Shown piece by piece: positions 34,671-45,425 of a stretch of DNA of 64,000 nucleotides (positions are counted from its first letter, which is position 1; every line of letters starts with the position of its first letter). Made by a program: the position numbers and the translations under genes. The DNA lies in the NCBI GenBank assembly GCA_008360975.2, contig CM039210.1, positions 6,264,293-6,328,292 on the forward strand. The letters run 5' to 3'. Source of the stretch: Lichenostomus cassidix (taxonomy: Eukaryota > Chordata > Aves > Passeriformes > Meliphagidae). A model generated the notes under the pieces. The model worked only from the letters and a program-made list of their open reading frames with translations. It did not search any database and had not been told where the DNA came from.

Positions 34671-35130
34671 GCTTGATGGGTTTTTTTGTCCTTTTCCATT
34701 ATACTCTTATACTGTTTTTATATATCCTTTTACCCTTCCCCATTCCTGTACTTTTTACTCCCTGTATCTTAACCCTACACGTTTATAACCCTTGTACCCT
34801 TGCCCTGCTCAGAATTCTTTGGAGAAGATGAAACAATCCCCACAATCTCAAGAGCATGAGGAACCAACCTTGAACAGAGCCCCATCACTGAGACATGTTT
34901 TTGTAAACTAAGTTGTAACCTTTTTGGGGGGAGGTAATTTTAATAAGGGGGCAATTACTTCATTTGTTAGACTTCTTATTGGAGACTTTTAGATAGGTAT
35001 GCTAATCTAGGCTGTCCATAAATTGTATATGGGGGATATCGTCAGTCTCTTGGTCGTCGGTGTGCATCTGGGATCCTATTAAACCAAGGTAATACCCTTT
35101 TCCTATACTGCGTGTCTGTGTCTCAAATTT
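34671..35130 (+). repeat. LTR-like repeat, family 3
   Basis: Aligned with 9957-10440, ATTAAA near 35075. It ends where a class II integrase fragment begins (about 35130), so it may be an LTR inserted into or joined to that gene. The flanking duplication is not clear. Confidence 0.5.
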
Positions 35131-35693
35131 TTTATCAGCATTTAAGGCATCAATATCAACAAGCTAAAGACATTATTGCTACATGCCCTGACTGCCAGCA
35201 TGGTAACTTTACCCTCAGCTCACATGGGATTAACCCCCGAGGTTTGCAGAGCCTTCAATTGTGGCAAACAGATGTTACCCACTTTCCTGAATTTGGTTGC
35301 TTAAAATATATCCATTCCTCCATTGACACCTTTTCAGGAGCTCTGTTTGCATCCTGCCATGCAGGAGAAGCAGCAAAGGATGCTAAATGCCATTTTTTAG
35401 CTGCTTTTGCATTTTTAGGTGTGCCACAACAAGTTAAAACAGATAATGGTCCTGTATACATTTCCCATTCTTTAGCTACCTTTTTTTGCCTTATGGGGAA
35501 TACAGCACACCACAGGAATCCCTCATTCCGCTACAGAACAGGCCCTCATTGAGTGAGCACACAGCACACTTAAATCCTTATTGGGGCAAAAAAGGGGGGG
35601 AATGGAGGGTGTAACACTCCGGGATAGGCTACAAAATGCAATATATGTTTTCAATTTTTTTTAATTGCTATTCAGACAGCAAAACTCCATCCA
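35130..35693 (+). pseudogene. pol: Class II integrase, N-terminal part (host of the D provirus)
   Basis: A plus-strand frame to 35552 shows part of the zinc-binding domain ('HLRHQYQQAKDIIATCPDC'), then the core with 'LWQTDVTHFPEFG' (first Asp), 'HSSIDTFSG' and 'VKTDNGPVY' (second Asp). After a stop it continues in another frame ('LKSLLGQKRGGMEG', 'LRDRLQNAIY') to 35693, where a class I LTR begins. The missing C-terminal part reappears at 60724. It is beta/alpha-like (class II), and the start is truncated by the LTR-like repeat. Confidence 0.85.
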
Positions 35694-36282
35694 TGAAAGG
35701 AATAAGGGAGTGTCTTTACAAAAAAATGACTGGTAAAGACAAGACCTGAGTCTGCTGGTAAGATAAGATTGATACTGAGAGATAGAAGAAACAATGGGTA
35801 GGATTTCCATAGGAATTCCCGTAATTTGACTTACCCAAGACTCTGTCAATGAACTACAAAAACAGAGATGTAAGAAGAAGAAAAGGGGAATGTGTATTGA
35901 GGATGTCTGTGTTAGGGAGGGATGTATATTAATTAGGCATTCTGGGAAGCCTGTACCTCTCGAGTACCTCAGCCAATGGGGAAAGATGTTGGAAAACACA
36001 GTTTTCCAGCAAAATTTGTGTTAGTTGAGCAAGCCTGAACAAAGCCTCAGCATACTCAGGCCTCAGTAAAAATCCTAACAGGCCGCAGTAGTTTGCTTCC
36101 CTGAGAACGCTTCGTGGGAAGGTGCCGGGGGGGGTGCAGCTGTGCCTGTATACTTTGAGAGTACCGTGAGAAGTATGCTGGGAGTGAACTTGTGATTAAC
36201 AAAGAATGAGGGGGAAAAACCTGTAGATGTGAGAACAGACTGCAGATACGTGTGTAACTATAATTAGTAACACCTGTAACAG

Positions 36283-36290
36283 TATATAAG
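36283..36290 (+). promoter_or_regulatory. TATA box of the 5' LTR
   Basis: TATATAAG about 80 bp before the LTR end. It is conserved in the 3' LTR and in the solo copy at 24.3 kb. The AATAAA of the solo copy reads AATAGA here. Confidence 0.6.
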
Positions 36291-36373
36291 TTTCTCGTTT
36301 GGTGAAATAGAATGAAGCTTGCTTTATATCTCAAATTGAGACTACTGCTCGCTTCCTTCCGCCGATCGTCAAA

Positions 36374-36391
36374 TGGTGAGCCCGACGTGAC
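36374..36391 (+). other. Primer binding site, tRNA-Trp type
   Basis: TGGTGAGCCCGACGTGAC two bases after the LTR end. It agrees at 16 of 18 positions with the tRNA-Trp site used by avian alpharetroviruses, as I recall that site. Confidence 0.75.
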
Positions 36392-36683
36392 ACGAAGATA
36401 CAGGTAGCAGGACTTAGGGCCCTGCACCGAGAAGCGATGACCATGGACACTGGCAGCAGAGTTTATGACCCTGTTCCAGAAATCGGCGAGAACGGAGAGG
36501 TACCGGAGCAGCGCCGGTGAGCCAAGACCACCGCCCCTGCTGGGGGGGAGGGATCCGAAGGCTCGGGCCGAACAAGACCCACTTCCGTAAGGGCTATAAC
36601 CTCTGTAAGGCTGCAATTGGCGACCACGGAAGATAGAAAGACGACGGCGGTGACCAAGGTACTTTAAACCCAGCTGGACCAAA

Positions 36684-37121
36684 ATGGAGACGGATGTAGC
36701 CCAATGTTTATTGTTATGCTTTTTAGAAAAGCATGGACTCAGTAAAGGCGCTCTATCGCAGTTAGCTGGTCTAATTGTGGTGGGACAAGTCTATGGATTT
36801 TTTACAAATCCTGTTACAGTATTCGAAGTAAAGGAGTGGTTAAATTATGGAGCTAGTTTACTTCTAAAAGGTAATAAAACTGCAAAAAAGCTTGGTAAAC
36901 CGTGGAGTAAAGTCATAGCCTGCTTACAGCAGCATGCAACAGAGCGAGAATTTGCGAAAGTGACAGCACAGAGAATAACAGCCACAGAGAGCAGAGAAAA
37001 ACCTGAGAGTTGCCGTTCTGCTTTTAACATGCAAAGGACTCCGGCAGCTGCGCGGCCGGGGGACCTCCCCCGCCAGGGGGGAGGGGGAATCGTAGCTCTC
37101 CCTCGCTGCCACTGCTGGTAA
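36684..37121 (+). pseudogene. gag: gag matrix-like frame of the deleted class II ERV
   Basis: A 145-codon frame with an ATG at 36684. The first ~100 residues look like a helical class II matrix domain ('FLEKHGLSKGALSQLAGLI', 'VFEVKEWLNYG', 'KPWSKVIACLQQH'). It then drifts into low-complexity sequence and stops. No Gly at position 2, so there is no myristoylation. The capsid that should follow is missing. Confidence 0.65.
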
Positions 37122-37177
37122 GGGGAGGGCGCTCCGCGCTGCTGCTGGGAGCTGAAAATACAAAGTTACCCGATTGG

Positions 37178-37490
37178 ATGAAAAAACTATTTTTGTGTCA
37201 ATGTATCATAGAACTTAGCAACTTTACAACGAAAAACATCTTAGCTGCTTTATTTGAAAGTGCCGCTGTTGAATTTTTGCCAGAACAACTGAATACGATG
37301 CTGGGGAGGGCCCAAGTAATGCGGGTAAAGTGCCAAAGTAACCAACAATCACTCCGTTGTTATCGGTGTAGCAGCAAAGAACACATATGAAAAAATTGTA
37401 ACGAGAAAGTTTGGTGTTCCCGCTGCAACAGAGATACTCACAGCACAGAGCTTGTAAAAACAAGACCGGCGGCCGCGCAGCAGTGACGGC
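37178..37490 (+). pseudogene. gag: gag end with nucleocapsid zinc knuckles (broken)
   Basis: The frame 37178-37390 ends in CYRCSSKEHI followed by a TGA inside the first knuckle (C-x2-C-x4-H-x4-C). After the stop, 'CSRCNRDTH' starts a second knuckle whose final Cys is lost. The two-knuckle arrangement fits class II Gag. Between this and the matrix frame, most of capsid is deleted. Confidence 0.7.
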
Positions 37491-37719
37491 CCCTGCCCTC
37501 CGCCACACGCCGCCTGAGTCCCGCACGGAGAGACCTGTGGCGGAAGTTGCTCCAACCACGGTTTCCGGTCAACTGGCAAAGAAAGCGGAAGTCACAGAGG
37601 GTGCCCCGGTAGGCGAAGCCGCGAGCCATCCACGCCTCCTTCACCGCCCCAACTGCTACGTCTGTGGCAAGGTCCTAAACTCTACCCCTCCCCAAGGATG
37701 AAGAAATGATTGACAGCTT

Positions 37720-39175
37720 CAGCAGCGAACCAAAACTAACCAACAGCGTTGCCAGCAGAAACAACAGACTGATACCGGAATCAGAGTCATGAAGAACTTT
37801 CAGGAGTTCTTCTCTTTTGCTCTCTAGCTGCAGATACAGATCTTTGAACATGTTCTCCAGCTGTTCTCCCCAAGACCTCTAATTATTCGCTTTGCCGGGT
37901 GGAATGCCCATTGCCGAGTGTCAGCATTTCCCTCTAGCTGCCGCACACAAACAACAACACCAGCCTGAAGCCACCGAGACTGAAACCGTTGCTGCAAGCA
38001 AACACCAACTGCATCCAAAGTTGCCCTTGTCAAGGCTCCAAAAAGCAATTTGTGAATGTGTTTTCAGAGCACCCTGTTATTTAGTGCAAAGTTATAGTTT
38101 GTACTTGTTTCCAGCTTTTTACTGATAAAAAAAGCATTGTAACAATATATTATCCTGTTAAAATAACACCTTGATTGCTAAAGCCTTGAACAAAAGCTAA
38201 ATTTTGCTAAAGTGTTGCTTAAGACAGTGTTTGTGTGTATGTGTGAATATTGCAGGCCTGCTGAAAGTGTTGTTTTACTTTCTTGAGTGTTTTAATGTGT
38301 AGATGAAACTTGTAACTGCTGAGAGTGTGGTTTTGATTTCTTGAGAGTTTTGATGTGTGAATGAAACCTATGAGTAAAGTTATACTGAATAGTTTAAGCT
38401 ATCTGTTAAGTGCCTTTAGTTAAGTATAGATTCTGTTAAAATTAAGTAATATTGAATTTAAATTCTATTAAGTTTTAGATTCTGTTAAGGTTAAATTCTA
38501 TTAAGTAATATTAAGTGATATTAATTGTAAATTCCATTATAGTTAAGTCCTATCTGTTAGTTTTAAATCAAATTTATTAAGATCAAGCTTTATTCATTTT
38601 CAGTGATATTGATTTTAAGTTTTAAATTTGTTAGTTTATATTATTATTCACAAAAGCCTTTGCAGTTTTATCTTCCTTAGTTAAAGTTAAATGATAATGT
38701 CCACTGTTTTCAAATATTTTGCCTCACCTTATATAGTTATCTACAAAAATAGTAACATGTTAAGACACTCTCCTTATTGATATTAATCAAAGCTTGTTAA
38801 TAAGATGTTCTAAGAAAACCCTCCTACTTAGGGCCTAGGCTCTGGCCAAACCTCAGTCCTAACTAGCTGGGAAATATGCCATGAGTCCCAAGTGATCTGC
38901 ACCAAAATGTGATCAAGTAATTTTTACATGCCAAATTGAACTTATAAAAGCTAAATCTTCTTCCAGGTAAACTTGGAGTCCTTACCCAGGAAAAGTTCTC
39001 CAAGCTTTACCTGTGAAGTGAATGTTTTCAGCAATGACAGTTTCTAGACCATGGCAACATAACTAAATAACTAGTGATATTTCCTTAAGTAAATTTATAA
39101 TAATTGTAATAATAAAAAGTACTTATAACAAAGCAAATTAATCTGACAACAGACAACGTCTGTTCTCACAAACAA
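37720..39175 (+). other. AT-rich noncoding interior of the deleted ERV
   Basis: No retroviral domains. 38395-38560 is made of repeated 'taa(a/g)ttctattaag' and 'ttctgttaa' motifs. It could be decayed env or captured sequence. Confidence 0.5.
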
Positions 39176-39759
39176 AATGGGGGAATTTGTTGGAAAACAC
39201 AGTTTTCCAGCAAAATTTGTATTAGTTGAGCAAGCCTGAACAAAGCCTCAGCATACTCAGGCCTCAGTAAAAATCTTAACAGGCCGCAGTAGTTTGCTTC
39301 CCTGAGAACGCTTCGTGGGAAGGTGCCGGGAGGGGTGCAGCTGTGCCTGTATACTTTGAGAGTACCGTGAGAAGTATGCTGGGAGTGAACTTGTGATTAA
39401 CAAAGAATGAGGGGGAAAAACCTGTAGATGTGAGAACAGACTGCAGATACGTGTGTAACTATAATTAGTAACATCTGTAACAGTATATAAGTTTCTCGTT
39501 TGGTGAAATAGAACGAAGCTTGCTTTATATCTCAAATTGAGACTACTGCTCGCTTCCTTTCGCCGATCGTCAGAAAGAGAGAGGAGAACTGAGGCCAGGA
39601 ATTTAGGATAAAAGAGGCTGCGTCCTCTATCAATTAGAGAGAGACCCCATGGGAAATGCCCATGACCTCTCCCTTTATTCATTAATAAAGTTACAGGACT
39701 CCTCTGTCTTGTTTTTGGACATAAACCTCTGGTGTTTGTGGATTCATTTTCCTTTCAAA

Positions 39760-39778
39760 TGGGGGCTCATTCCGGGAT
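39760..39778 (+). other. Primer binding site of ERV D, tRNA-Pro-like
   Basis: TGGGGGCTCATTCCGGGAT, two bases after the 5' LTR CA. It resembles the gammaretroviral tRNA-Pro site with a small change in the middle. Confidence 0.7.
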
Positions 39779-39986
39779 CCTTACACCGTCCGGGGGCGGT
39801 GGGCAGCAAGCGGAGCTGAAGGCGCACCTCACCCAGTTTCAGTGATCAGCTGCCCTTAGTGGCTGCTGGCACAGGGCAATTGATTGGGTACCCAAGACGG
39901 TCCAGGACACAGACGAGTGGCGGACCAAGGAGGTCCGTGAAGAGTCTGCAGGGAAGGACCACTAGAAAATCTCACCAGTGAGTAAA

Positions 39987-40229
39987 ATGGGATCCTCGGA
40001 GAGTAAACCTGGGAGGGCATCTATGGAGGGTGGCACAGGTAAAACAGGGCACCCATGGAGGGTTGTAAAGGTAAAGCTGGGAAGGGGTCCCAGCACAAGG
40101 GATGACGATCCCAAAAATGTAAGGACATGGATGACCAAGGAGGGCAGTAAGGGAAAGTCAAGAAGGGGTCTCAACAATCCATGTCCAAGGGGGGCAACAA
40201 GGGAAACTGCAGTGGATTTTGTGGTCTAG
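39987..40229 (+). pseudogene. gag: ERV D gag N-terminus
   Basis: ATG at 39987 gives Met-Gly-Ser-Ser, a plausible myristoylated start at the expected distance from the primer site. About 80 codons, basic and Gly-rich ('KPGRASMEGGTGKTG', 'DDDPKNVRTW'), then a stop. Downstream sequence (from about 40290) instead resembles the 5' interior of the provirus family at 54088-59622, so the element may be a recombinant. Confidence 0.55.
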
Positions 40230-40289
40230 GGATGAGTTGGCCCCCTAGTGCCTTTGGGACAAGCAGGTCTGACACCTGCAGTGGATCTT

Positions 40290-40956
40290 GCAGCTGCTGT
40301 GATGTTTGTTTGTGTGTGTGCGCACGAATTACCTGCTCTAAAATTTATTTTGCTGGCATATAAATCCATGCAGGGACGCCCGTGGAATAACAAAAAAAGT
40401 AACTAGTTGAGTGTTAAAACGTTTTGAACGCATCTTGAATTTTAGTGTGTATGCTGTTTCTCTGTGTGTGCTAATAGATATCTCTTTGAGACTCCTGTGT
40501 GTGTGTAGCTGAAAAAATGTGGTTTGTTACCAAGAGAGCCAAAAGAGTCTATAATACTGGCTTTAAAGAAGGATAATAGAAGTAAATCTCTGAAATATGG
40601 TTTTGTAGAATGTTGTAGTAGAAAGAGGTGTCTGATGTATGATCCTGTGGAAAAAGAGGTTAAATTTGTAGTACCCCCTGGAAGAAGAGAAAGGGGGGCA
40701 GCTGCTGGGAGCCTCCCACATCACAGAATGAAAAGGGATGAGTGGACATGTTGAAGGCAAAGGAATATTGAGTCCGGTGGCAGGTAGAACCCAAACTAGA
40801 ATAAAAGAAAGAAATGGGAGAAGAGGATGTGTTAAGAAAGAAGGAAGAAGAGGGAAGAGAATAGAGAGAGAAAATGGGTGAGGATTAGGATGTTTTTCAG
40901 CACCTTCCCCCATCTCGTCCTCCAATTTTGGCAGCTGACCCAGGGCCAGCTCCAGG
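40290..40956 (+). repeat. ERV D interior shared with the 54-59 kb and 61-64 kb proviruses
   Basis: 'gcatataaat..atgcaggga cgcccg' and later blocks ('gtttttcagcacc', 'ggcagctgacccaggg') occur in the same order at 62020-62250 and, reversed, at 58060-58270. Largely noncoding. Confidence 0.65.
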
Positions 40957-41768
40957 TTGTTGTGATCCAAGCTGTATTTCCCCACCCCTTTTCTTCCTTA
41001 TTGTCTACCCTTCTCATATTGTGCTGCCTTTCCCACCCCCGGCCACTCCCTCGGGTTTTCCCTATTGGTTCCTGTACCCTAACTCCACCCATGTACTGCC
41101 CCTGTGCCCTGAGATCACTGGGCCAATGTGCTGTCCCCGCCCCCCGTCTCTATAGAAAACTCCTGACCCTCCGCTGTGACTAGCACAGGTCTTTCTCGTG
41201 AGAACATTTTGCTGTGCTTTATAAACAAAGATAAAGTTTGGATGTTTTTGCAAACAGGGTCTCAAGAATTGGGCAGTTCAGGCCTGGCCAATTAGGCCTA
41301 GGGGGAGGTTTTTGACTGACCAATCTGGGTGACCTGTGAAAAGTTTATATATATGGAAAGCAAAATAAAACCTTCTTCTTTTCTTGCCTGAGAACCTGGG
41401 TTTCTACTTCTCTGCTAGCGGCTCAACAGCGACACTCTGCCATGATGATGTCTTTGCATGCGGATGTCTTTGCATCCATGAGGTCTTTGCATGAGGTCTT
41501 CTGCCTCTGTGACCATCTGGTGACCATGTGAATAAAATCTTCCATGGTCACTATGCATAGACCTTTCTCGCCTCCTTTACCACCGCCATGTTGCAAAGCA
41601 CAGACGAAACCAGAGCTAGCCATTTGGCTCCTCAGCCGGGTAAAGCACAGTGACCAGCCCTCGGAGGGAGGGTTTGGTGCACTGAAGTGCTTACCCGGGC
41701 TGGGCAGAGACGCTCTCCGGTAAGGCCTGCAGACTGCTATACCTTTGCAGAAACTAACTACCACAACA
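40957..41768 (+). mobile_element. LTR, family 10, split by a family 6 LTR
   Basis: Interrupts the ERV D interior, which reads across in the copies without it. CCAGCTCC occurs on both sides (40946-40953 and 41769-41776), though three bases separate it from the first TTG. Ends ACCACAACA. Contains AATAAA near 41532. Same family, reversed, at 1494-2135. Confidence 0.65.
41175..41434 (+). mobile_element. Solo LTR, family 6, TSD CTC(C/T)GC
   Basis: 260 bp from TGTGACTAGC to CAGCGACA. Flanks are CTCCGC (41169-41174) and CTCTGC (41435-41440). These differ only by a C/T at a CpG, as expected after ageing of a 6-bp duplication. It is inside the family 10 LTR. Confidence 0.82.
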
Positions 41769-42560
41769 CCAGCTCCCCTGTATCCTCTGCTTTTGGAGCA
41801 GCAGGAGCGAGTGCAGAGATGGGGGGCTGGGGGCCTGTGGGGAGGTGCGGAGCCGAGCTGGAGCTGTGGGACAGCTGCGGGCTCAGCACCAGGCAGTCCC
41901 TGACCCTGTCACCCCCCGGGGCAGGGGTGGCAGTGGCGTCCCGGCCTCTGTGAGGCTGCAGGGAGCCACAGTCACCTGTGGTGTTGCTGGCCGTGCCCCT
42001 GGGAGCACCAGAGGGGAAGCTGCGTTTGGACACTGCGGAAGGAATATCTAGAAAATGCGGATTGTACATGGAAGGACTAGGATTGTCTGTTAAGGATTTT
42101 GTTTGGGTCATTAGAATGATTTTTAAATGTGGGAGGACGAGCACTCCCAGGCAGTAGTGGGGGTGGGGGCTAGAGGAAGGGCAGAATAAGCCCCTGAATG
42201 AACTAGTTAGAAAGATACAGCAAATGTATGTAAGAAGGGATAAGGGAAAGGCAAAGGTGATGACAAAGGTATTACAGCCCCGGAGGAATAAACTGGGGGG
42301 GCCCCCGGGACAGAGGAGATGGGGTTGGCCACAAGGATGTGGCAAAGGCATTCCCTCCTCAGCAGGAGAAAGCCGATCGAGGATGTCAGGGGCTCCCATT
42401 ATACCAGCAACCTACCACACAGGAGCCTTTGATAACTTTTAATGTGGGTCCGGATTAGGAGGAGGTGAGTTTCCTGGTCGACACAGGAGCCTCTCGTTCC
42501 ACTTTGAATTTTATCCCTAAGGGAGGGAGTTGTCAACAAGGTCTTTAATTATTCAAGGAG
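41769..42560 (+). pseudogene. gag-pro: ERV D gag end and protease remnant
   Basis: GC-rich region shared with 62260-62850. At 42220-42400 a Lys/Arg-rich nucleocapsid-like stretch is out of frame. At 42440-42520 'FNVGPD', a stop, and 'VSFLVDTGAS' give the protease active site. Stops and shifts are frequent. No catalytic RT follows: the next pol sequence is the connection domain at about 43060, so most of RT is deleted. Confidence 0.6.
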
Positions 42561-42987
42561 TGAGTGGAAAAGATGAAGTGTGCGCCTTATTCAGCCACTA
42601 TTGGTAGATGTAGGGGATGTTATTGTGCTTATAATAGTGATTTTGGGTATCTGCGCATGGTGAAAATACAAGTGCATGGCGAATTCAAAAGTTTTTAGTA
42701 TACACAAGGAGTTTGGTTTTTTTGGTGCAAAACTAAAACAAAGTGTAAAAACTAGAGTTCCATCTGTAGAAACCCTCAGAAACTTGATTTGGTGTAAAGG
42801 ATATACCAAATTTTGTAATTAACTAGGTGAGTTGTCTTTTTGCATGGTTTGTGGTGAAAAGCTAGAATTGGCAATTTAAAATCCTGAGGTTAATTCCAAT
42901 TGTAAAGTATGCTAGTAGTCTGTAAGCTGGTTTTGGTGGAAGTGTGGTTCCCCATGTTCTGGGAAAAAGCAAGTTCCAATACCTGCT

Positions 42988-43960
42988 TTGAATTTTGCAG
43001 GAGTCCTTCAGAGGAAGTGTTGTTCTCCCACACTTTGGGAATTTGGCAGCTACTTTTGGGGAACACAGCAGCCTGTTGCTTATTTTTCTAAGTTGCCAGA
43101 TCCAGTGGCTGGAGGCTACTCATTGTCTCAGAATGTCTTAGAATGTAGCCAGAGGCTGGCCGCATTGTCTGCAAAGTTGCACAGCCATGGCTATGACGGT
43201 AAACAGGGCCCAGGGGCTGACAATAGGAAGATATCTGGTAAATTTTCCACCAAGTTGAAGCTTTATTGACTGAAGTAGTCTCTGGGTAGATGACCAGCAC
43301 GGTTATTGTACTGTGACTCTTGTTTGGTGGAACAGGAAGATTTAGAATTGAAAAACAAGGGGGTTCGACTCAACCTCCTGTTTAGGGGCTGAGGAGCAAC
43401 CCATGATTGCACTGCATTCAGGTGATAAATCTCCAGACTCGGGCTAGGGAAGATTTGCGGGGCACTCCCTGGCCTGGGACAGGGAATGTGTTTGGTGGTG
43501 AGTCTTCAAGAGTAGTAAAGAGAAACAATTTAAAAAATACACAATTATTAATGGAAGAGAATTAAAAGAAGTGGGACATTGCCTCTCACATGGTCAGCTC
43601 GAACAGCAGAGCTGTGTGTGCTTGTGAGAGTCTGTGAATTATATAGGGACAAGATAGTGGATATTTTTACCAATTCTAAATATGCATATGGGGTGATACA
43701 TGCATTTGGGAAACTATGGGAAGAAAGGGGTTTACTAACCTGCAGGGGTAAAACATTAGCTCATTAGATCTTAATTTCTCACCTATTGGAGATGTGAATT
43801 TACCAAAAGCTGTAGCAATAATACACATTAAGGGACACCAGACAGGGTGCTCAGAAGAAGCAATAAGTAATCAACTAGTTGATGAAAAAGTTTCGGAAAG
43901 CTGCACTGCTGCCAGAAACCTCTGAGATCCTCTCGTTGCTCCTAGTAGTTTCACCACTGC
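42988..43960 (+). pseudogene. pol: ERV D RT connection and RNase H
   Basis: The frame 42988-43269 has 'PVAYFSKLPDPVAGGYSL', the connection region. 43579-43767 has 'IFTNSKYAYGVIHAFGKLW', the RNase H motif with Asn replacing the catalytic Asp. The YVDD catalytic core is absent. Related damaged copies lie reversed at 56.6-57.2 kb and direct at 63.3-64.0 kb. Confidence 0.75.
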
Positions 43961-44039
43961 CAGAGAAACTGTATTTTCCAACAGAGGAGCTGGAGATAAT
44001 TTAAAGGAGTAGAGCAGAGGAAAGAGAGGATAAGTGGTT

Positions 44040-44697
44040 TACAAAGGATGGCAAGCAGTGGGTACCAAGAGTTCTAGCCTTACAAATATTAAAACAACTC
44101 CATGGGGGAAGTCATTGGGGCTCTCGGGGTTTGGCAGAAGCCTTCCTCAAATTATATGCTGCTGTGGGTCTTTTTAATCTGGCAAAATGAACTATTGAGG
44201 GTTGTTTGATTTGTAGTAAAACCAATGACAGGGTTACAAACAAAATTGCCAGAGGAAGGAGGCTGTGCATCCCTTCCAAAGATGCTGGGTAGATTTTACT
44301 GAAATGCCCTGAGTGGCAGGGTTTGGATATCTCCCAGTGCTGGTGTGTCAAGCTGACAGGGGAGCCAGAAGCATTTGTAATGGCTTCAGCAACTACAAAA
44401 TTGGGTGTTGGGATATTTTTGGAACAAGTAATTCCTGGATGAGAGACTGTGGAAGCAGTGGACTCAAATAGGGGAACTCATATTACAAGAAAAATCCTTC
44501 GAGGGGTTATGGTTGCTTTGGGAATACAGTGGAACCTCCATACCCCCTGGCACCCCCAGAGTTTGGGTAAGGGGGAATGAATGGAAAAATGGGGAAGCAC
44601 CTATTGAAGCTGGTAATAGAAACTAAGATGCCATGGGTATGGCTCTTGCCACTGGCTCTATCAAGAAGGGCCAGGCCCAGGGAAGATATTCAGTTAT
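44040..44697 (+). pseudogene. pol: ERV D integrase, 5' part (split by ERV-L)
   Basis: A decayed class I integrase: HHCC finger region ('HWGSRG', then 'CLICSKTN'), a core with several stops, and near 44590 'KHLLKLVIETKMPWVWLLP', which matches the integrase segment of ERVs A and B. It breaks at 44697 and resumes at 51173. Confidence 0.78.
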
Positions 44698-45287
44698 TGT
44701 CTTGGATTGATGATATGATAATCCTTTATCCCCTATCGTTGGCTTATATGCCCAAGAAAGAAAAAAATGTGTAAAAATGTGTGGTCCTGTCTCTTTAACT
44801 GCACCCAGCCGCAGAGAGAAACGCGGGTTGTTTTGAAAACATTTTCCCCAAGCCTCGCTCCGGGGGGAGGATTCGTCGCCCGGCAGAGACTGCGTGCTGG
44901 ACGGGGGTCGGAGTGAGCTCTGTTCCCGTTTTTTCCATTCTTCTTCTTTTTCCTCGTTTGGACCCCTTCTCTTCGATCTGCTTTGCCACCCGGAGACCCA
45001 GGAGGGCCAGAGGACAGCAGAGCTCTCCAGGGAGCTCCACCCGGCCCCGGGTGGGGGCGAGGAGGAGAGGGACTGCGTCTGAGAAAAGGACTTTTTAATC
45101 AGGTTGAATAACTGCCTTTCACCTTGTTTTTTCCCTTTCCCCTGTGCCTTGTAGGGCACTCTGCGTGGTTTTGTTAAATAAATAGTTTTTTCTTCACTTC
45201 CATCTAAGAGGTTCTGTTGTGGGTGGGGGAGAGGGTGTCGGGGCCCTTCGCTCTCGGAGGAGAGAGTCTTATCATTAACCCGGGACA
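44698..45287 (+). mobile_element. ERV-L 5' LTR
   Basis: 590 bp, TGTCTTGG to CCCGGGACA. Contains a GC-rich centre, 'gttaaataaatag' (AATAAA near 45176) and a ~110-bp tail. The 221-codon antisense frame through it is not a gene. Confidence 0.93.
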
Positions 45288-45291
45288 TATT

Positions 45292-45310
45292 TGGCGCCCA
45301 ACTTACGGGG
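45292..45310 (+). other. ERV-L primer binding site, tRNA-Lys(1,2)-like
   Basis: TGGCGCCCAACTTACGGGG, four bases past the LTR. The first 11 bases equal the tRNA-Lys1,2 site used by spumaviruses and some others; the remainder has diverged. Confidence 0.65.
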
Positions 45311-45425
45311 CCTTGATTACTTGTTCTACACCTTTTGTGGGGTTAGAGAAAGTGAAGAAAAAACCCTAATAATTGCATTCTGGTTTTAATCGCTTGGTAT
45401 TGAATTACAGCCATCAGTAGTCACT

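Larger units (their letters stand above)
35987..39572 (+). mobile_element. Internally deleted alpharetrovirus-like ERV, TSD GAAAGA
   Basis: Paired 385-bp LTRs at 35987-36371 and 39188-39572 differ at about six positions (~1.6%). GAAAGA flanks both sides (35981-35986 and 39573-39578), an exact 6-bp duplication inside the ERV D 5' LTR. Internal order is tRNA-Trp-like primer site, gag remnants, long AT-rich noncoding stretch, and purine tract 'aaaatgggggaatt' just before the 3' LTR. No pol or env is recognisable, so it is non-autonomous. Confidence 0.93.

Noticed and set aside
36056..36682. 208-codon minus-strand frame
   Set aside because: Antisense to an LTR and leader; a repeat of it at 39257-39682 arises simply because the LTR is duplicated.
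44623..45288. 221-codon minus-strand frame
   Set aside because: Antisense of the GC-rich ERV-L 5' LTR; the 3' LTR shows the equivalent frame broken at another point.
45292..45310. tRNA gene at the ERV-L leader
   Set aside because: Only the 3'-end complement of a tRNA is present; this is a primer binding site.
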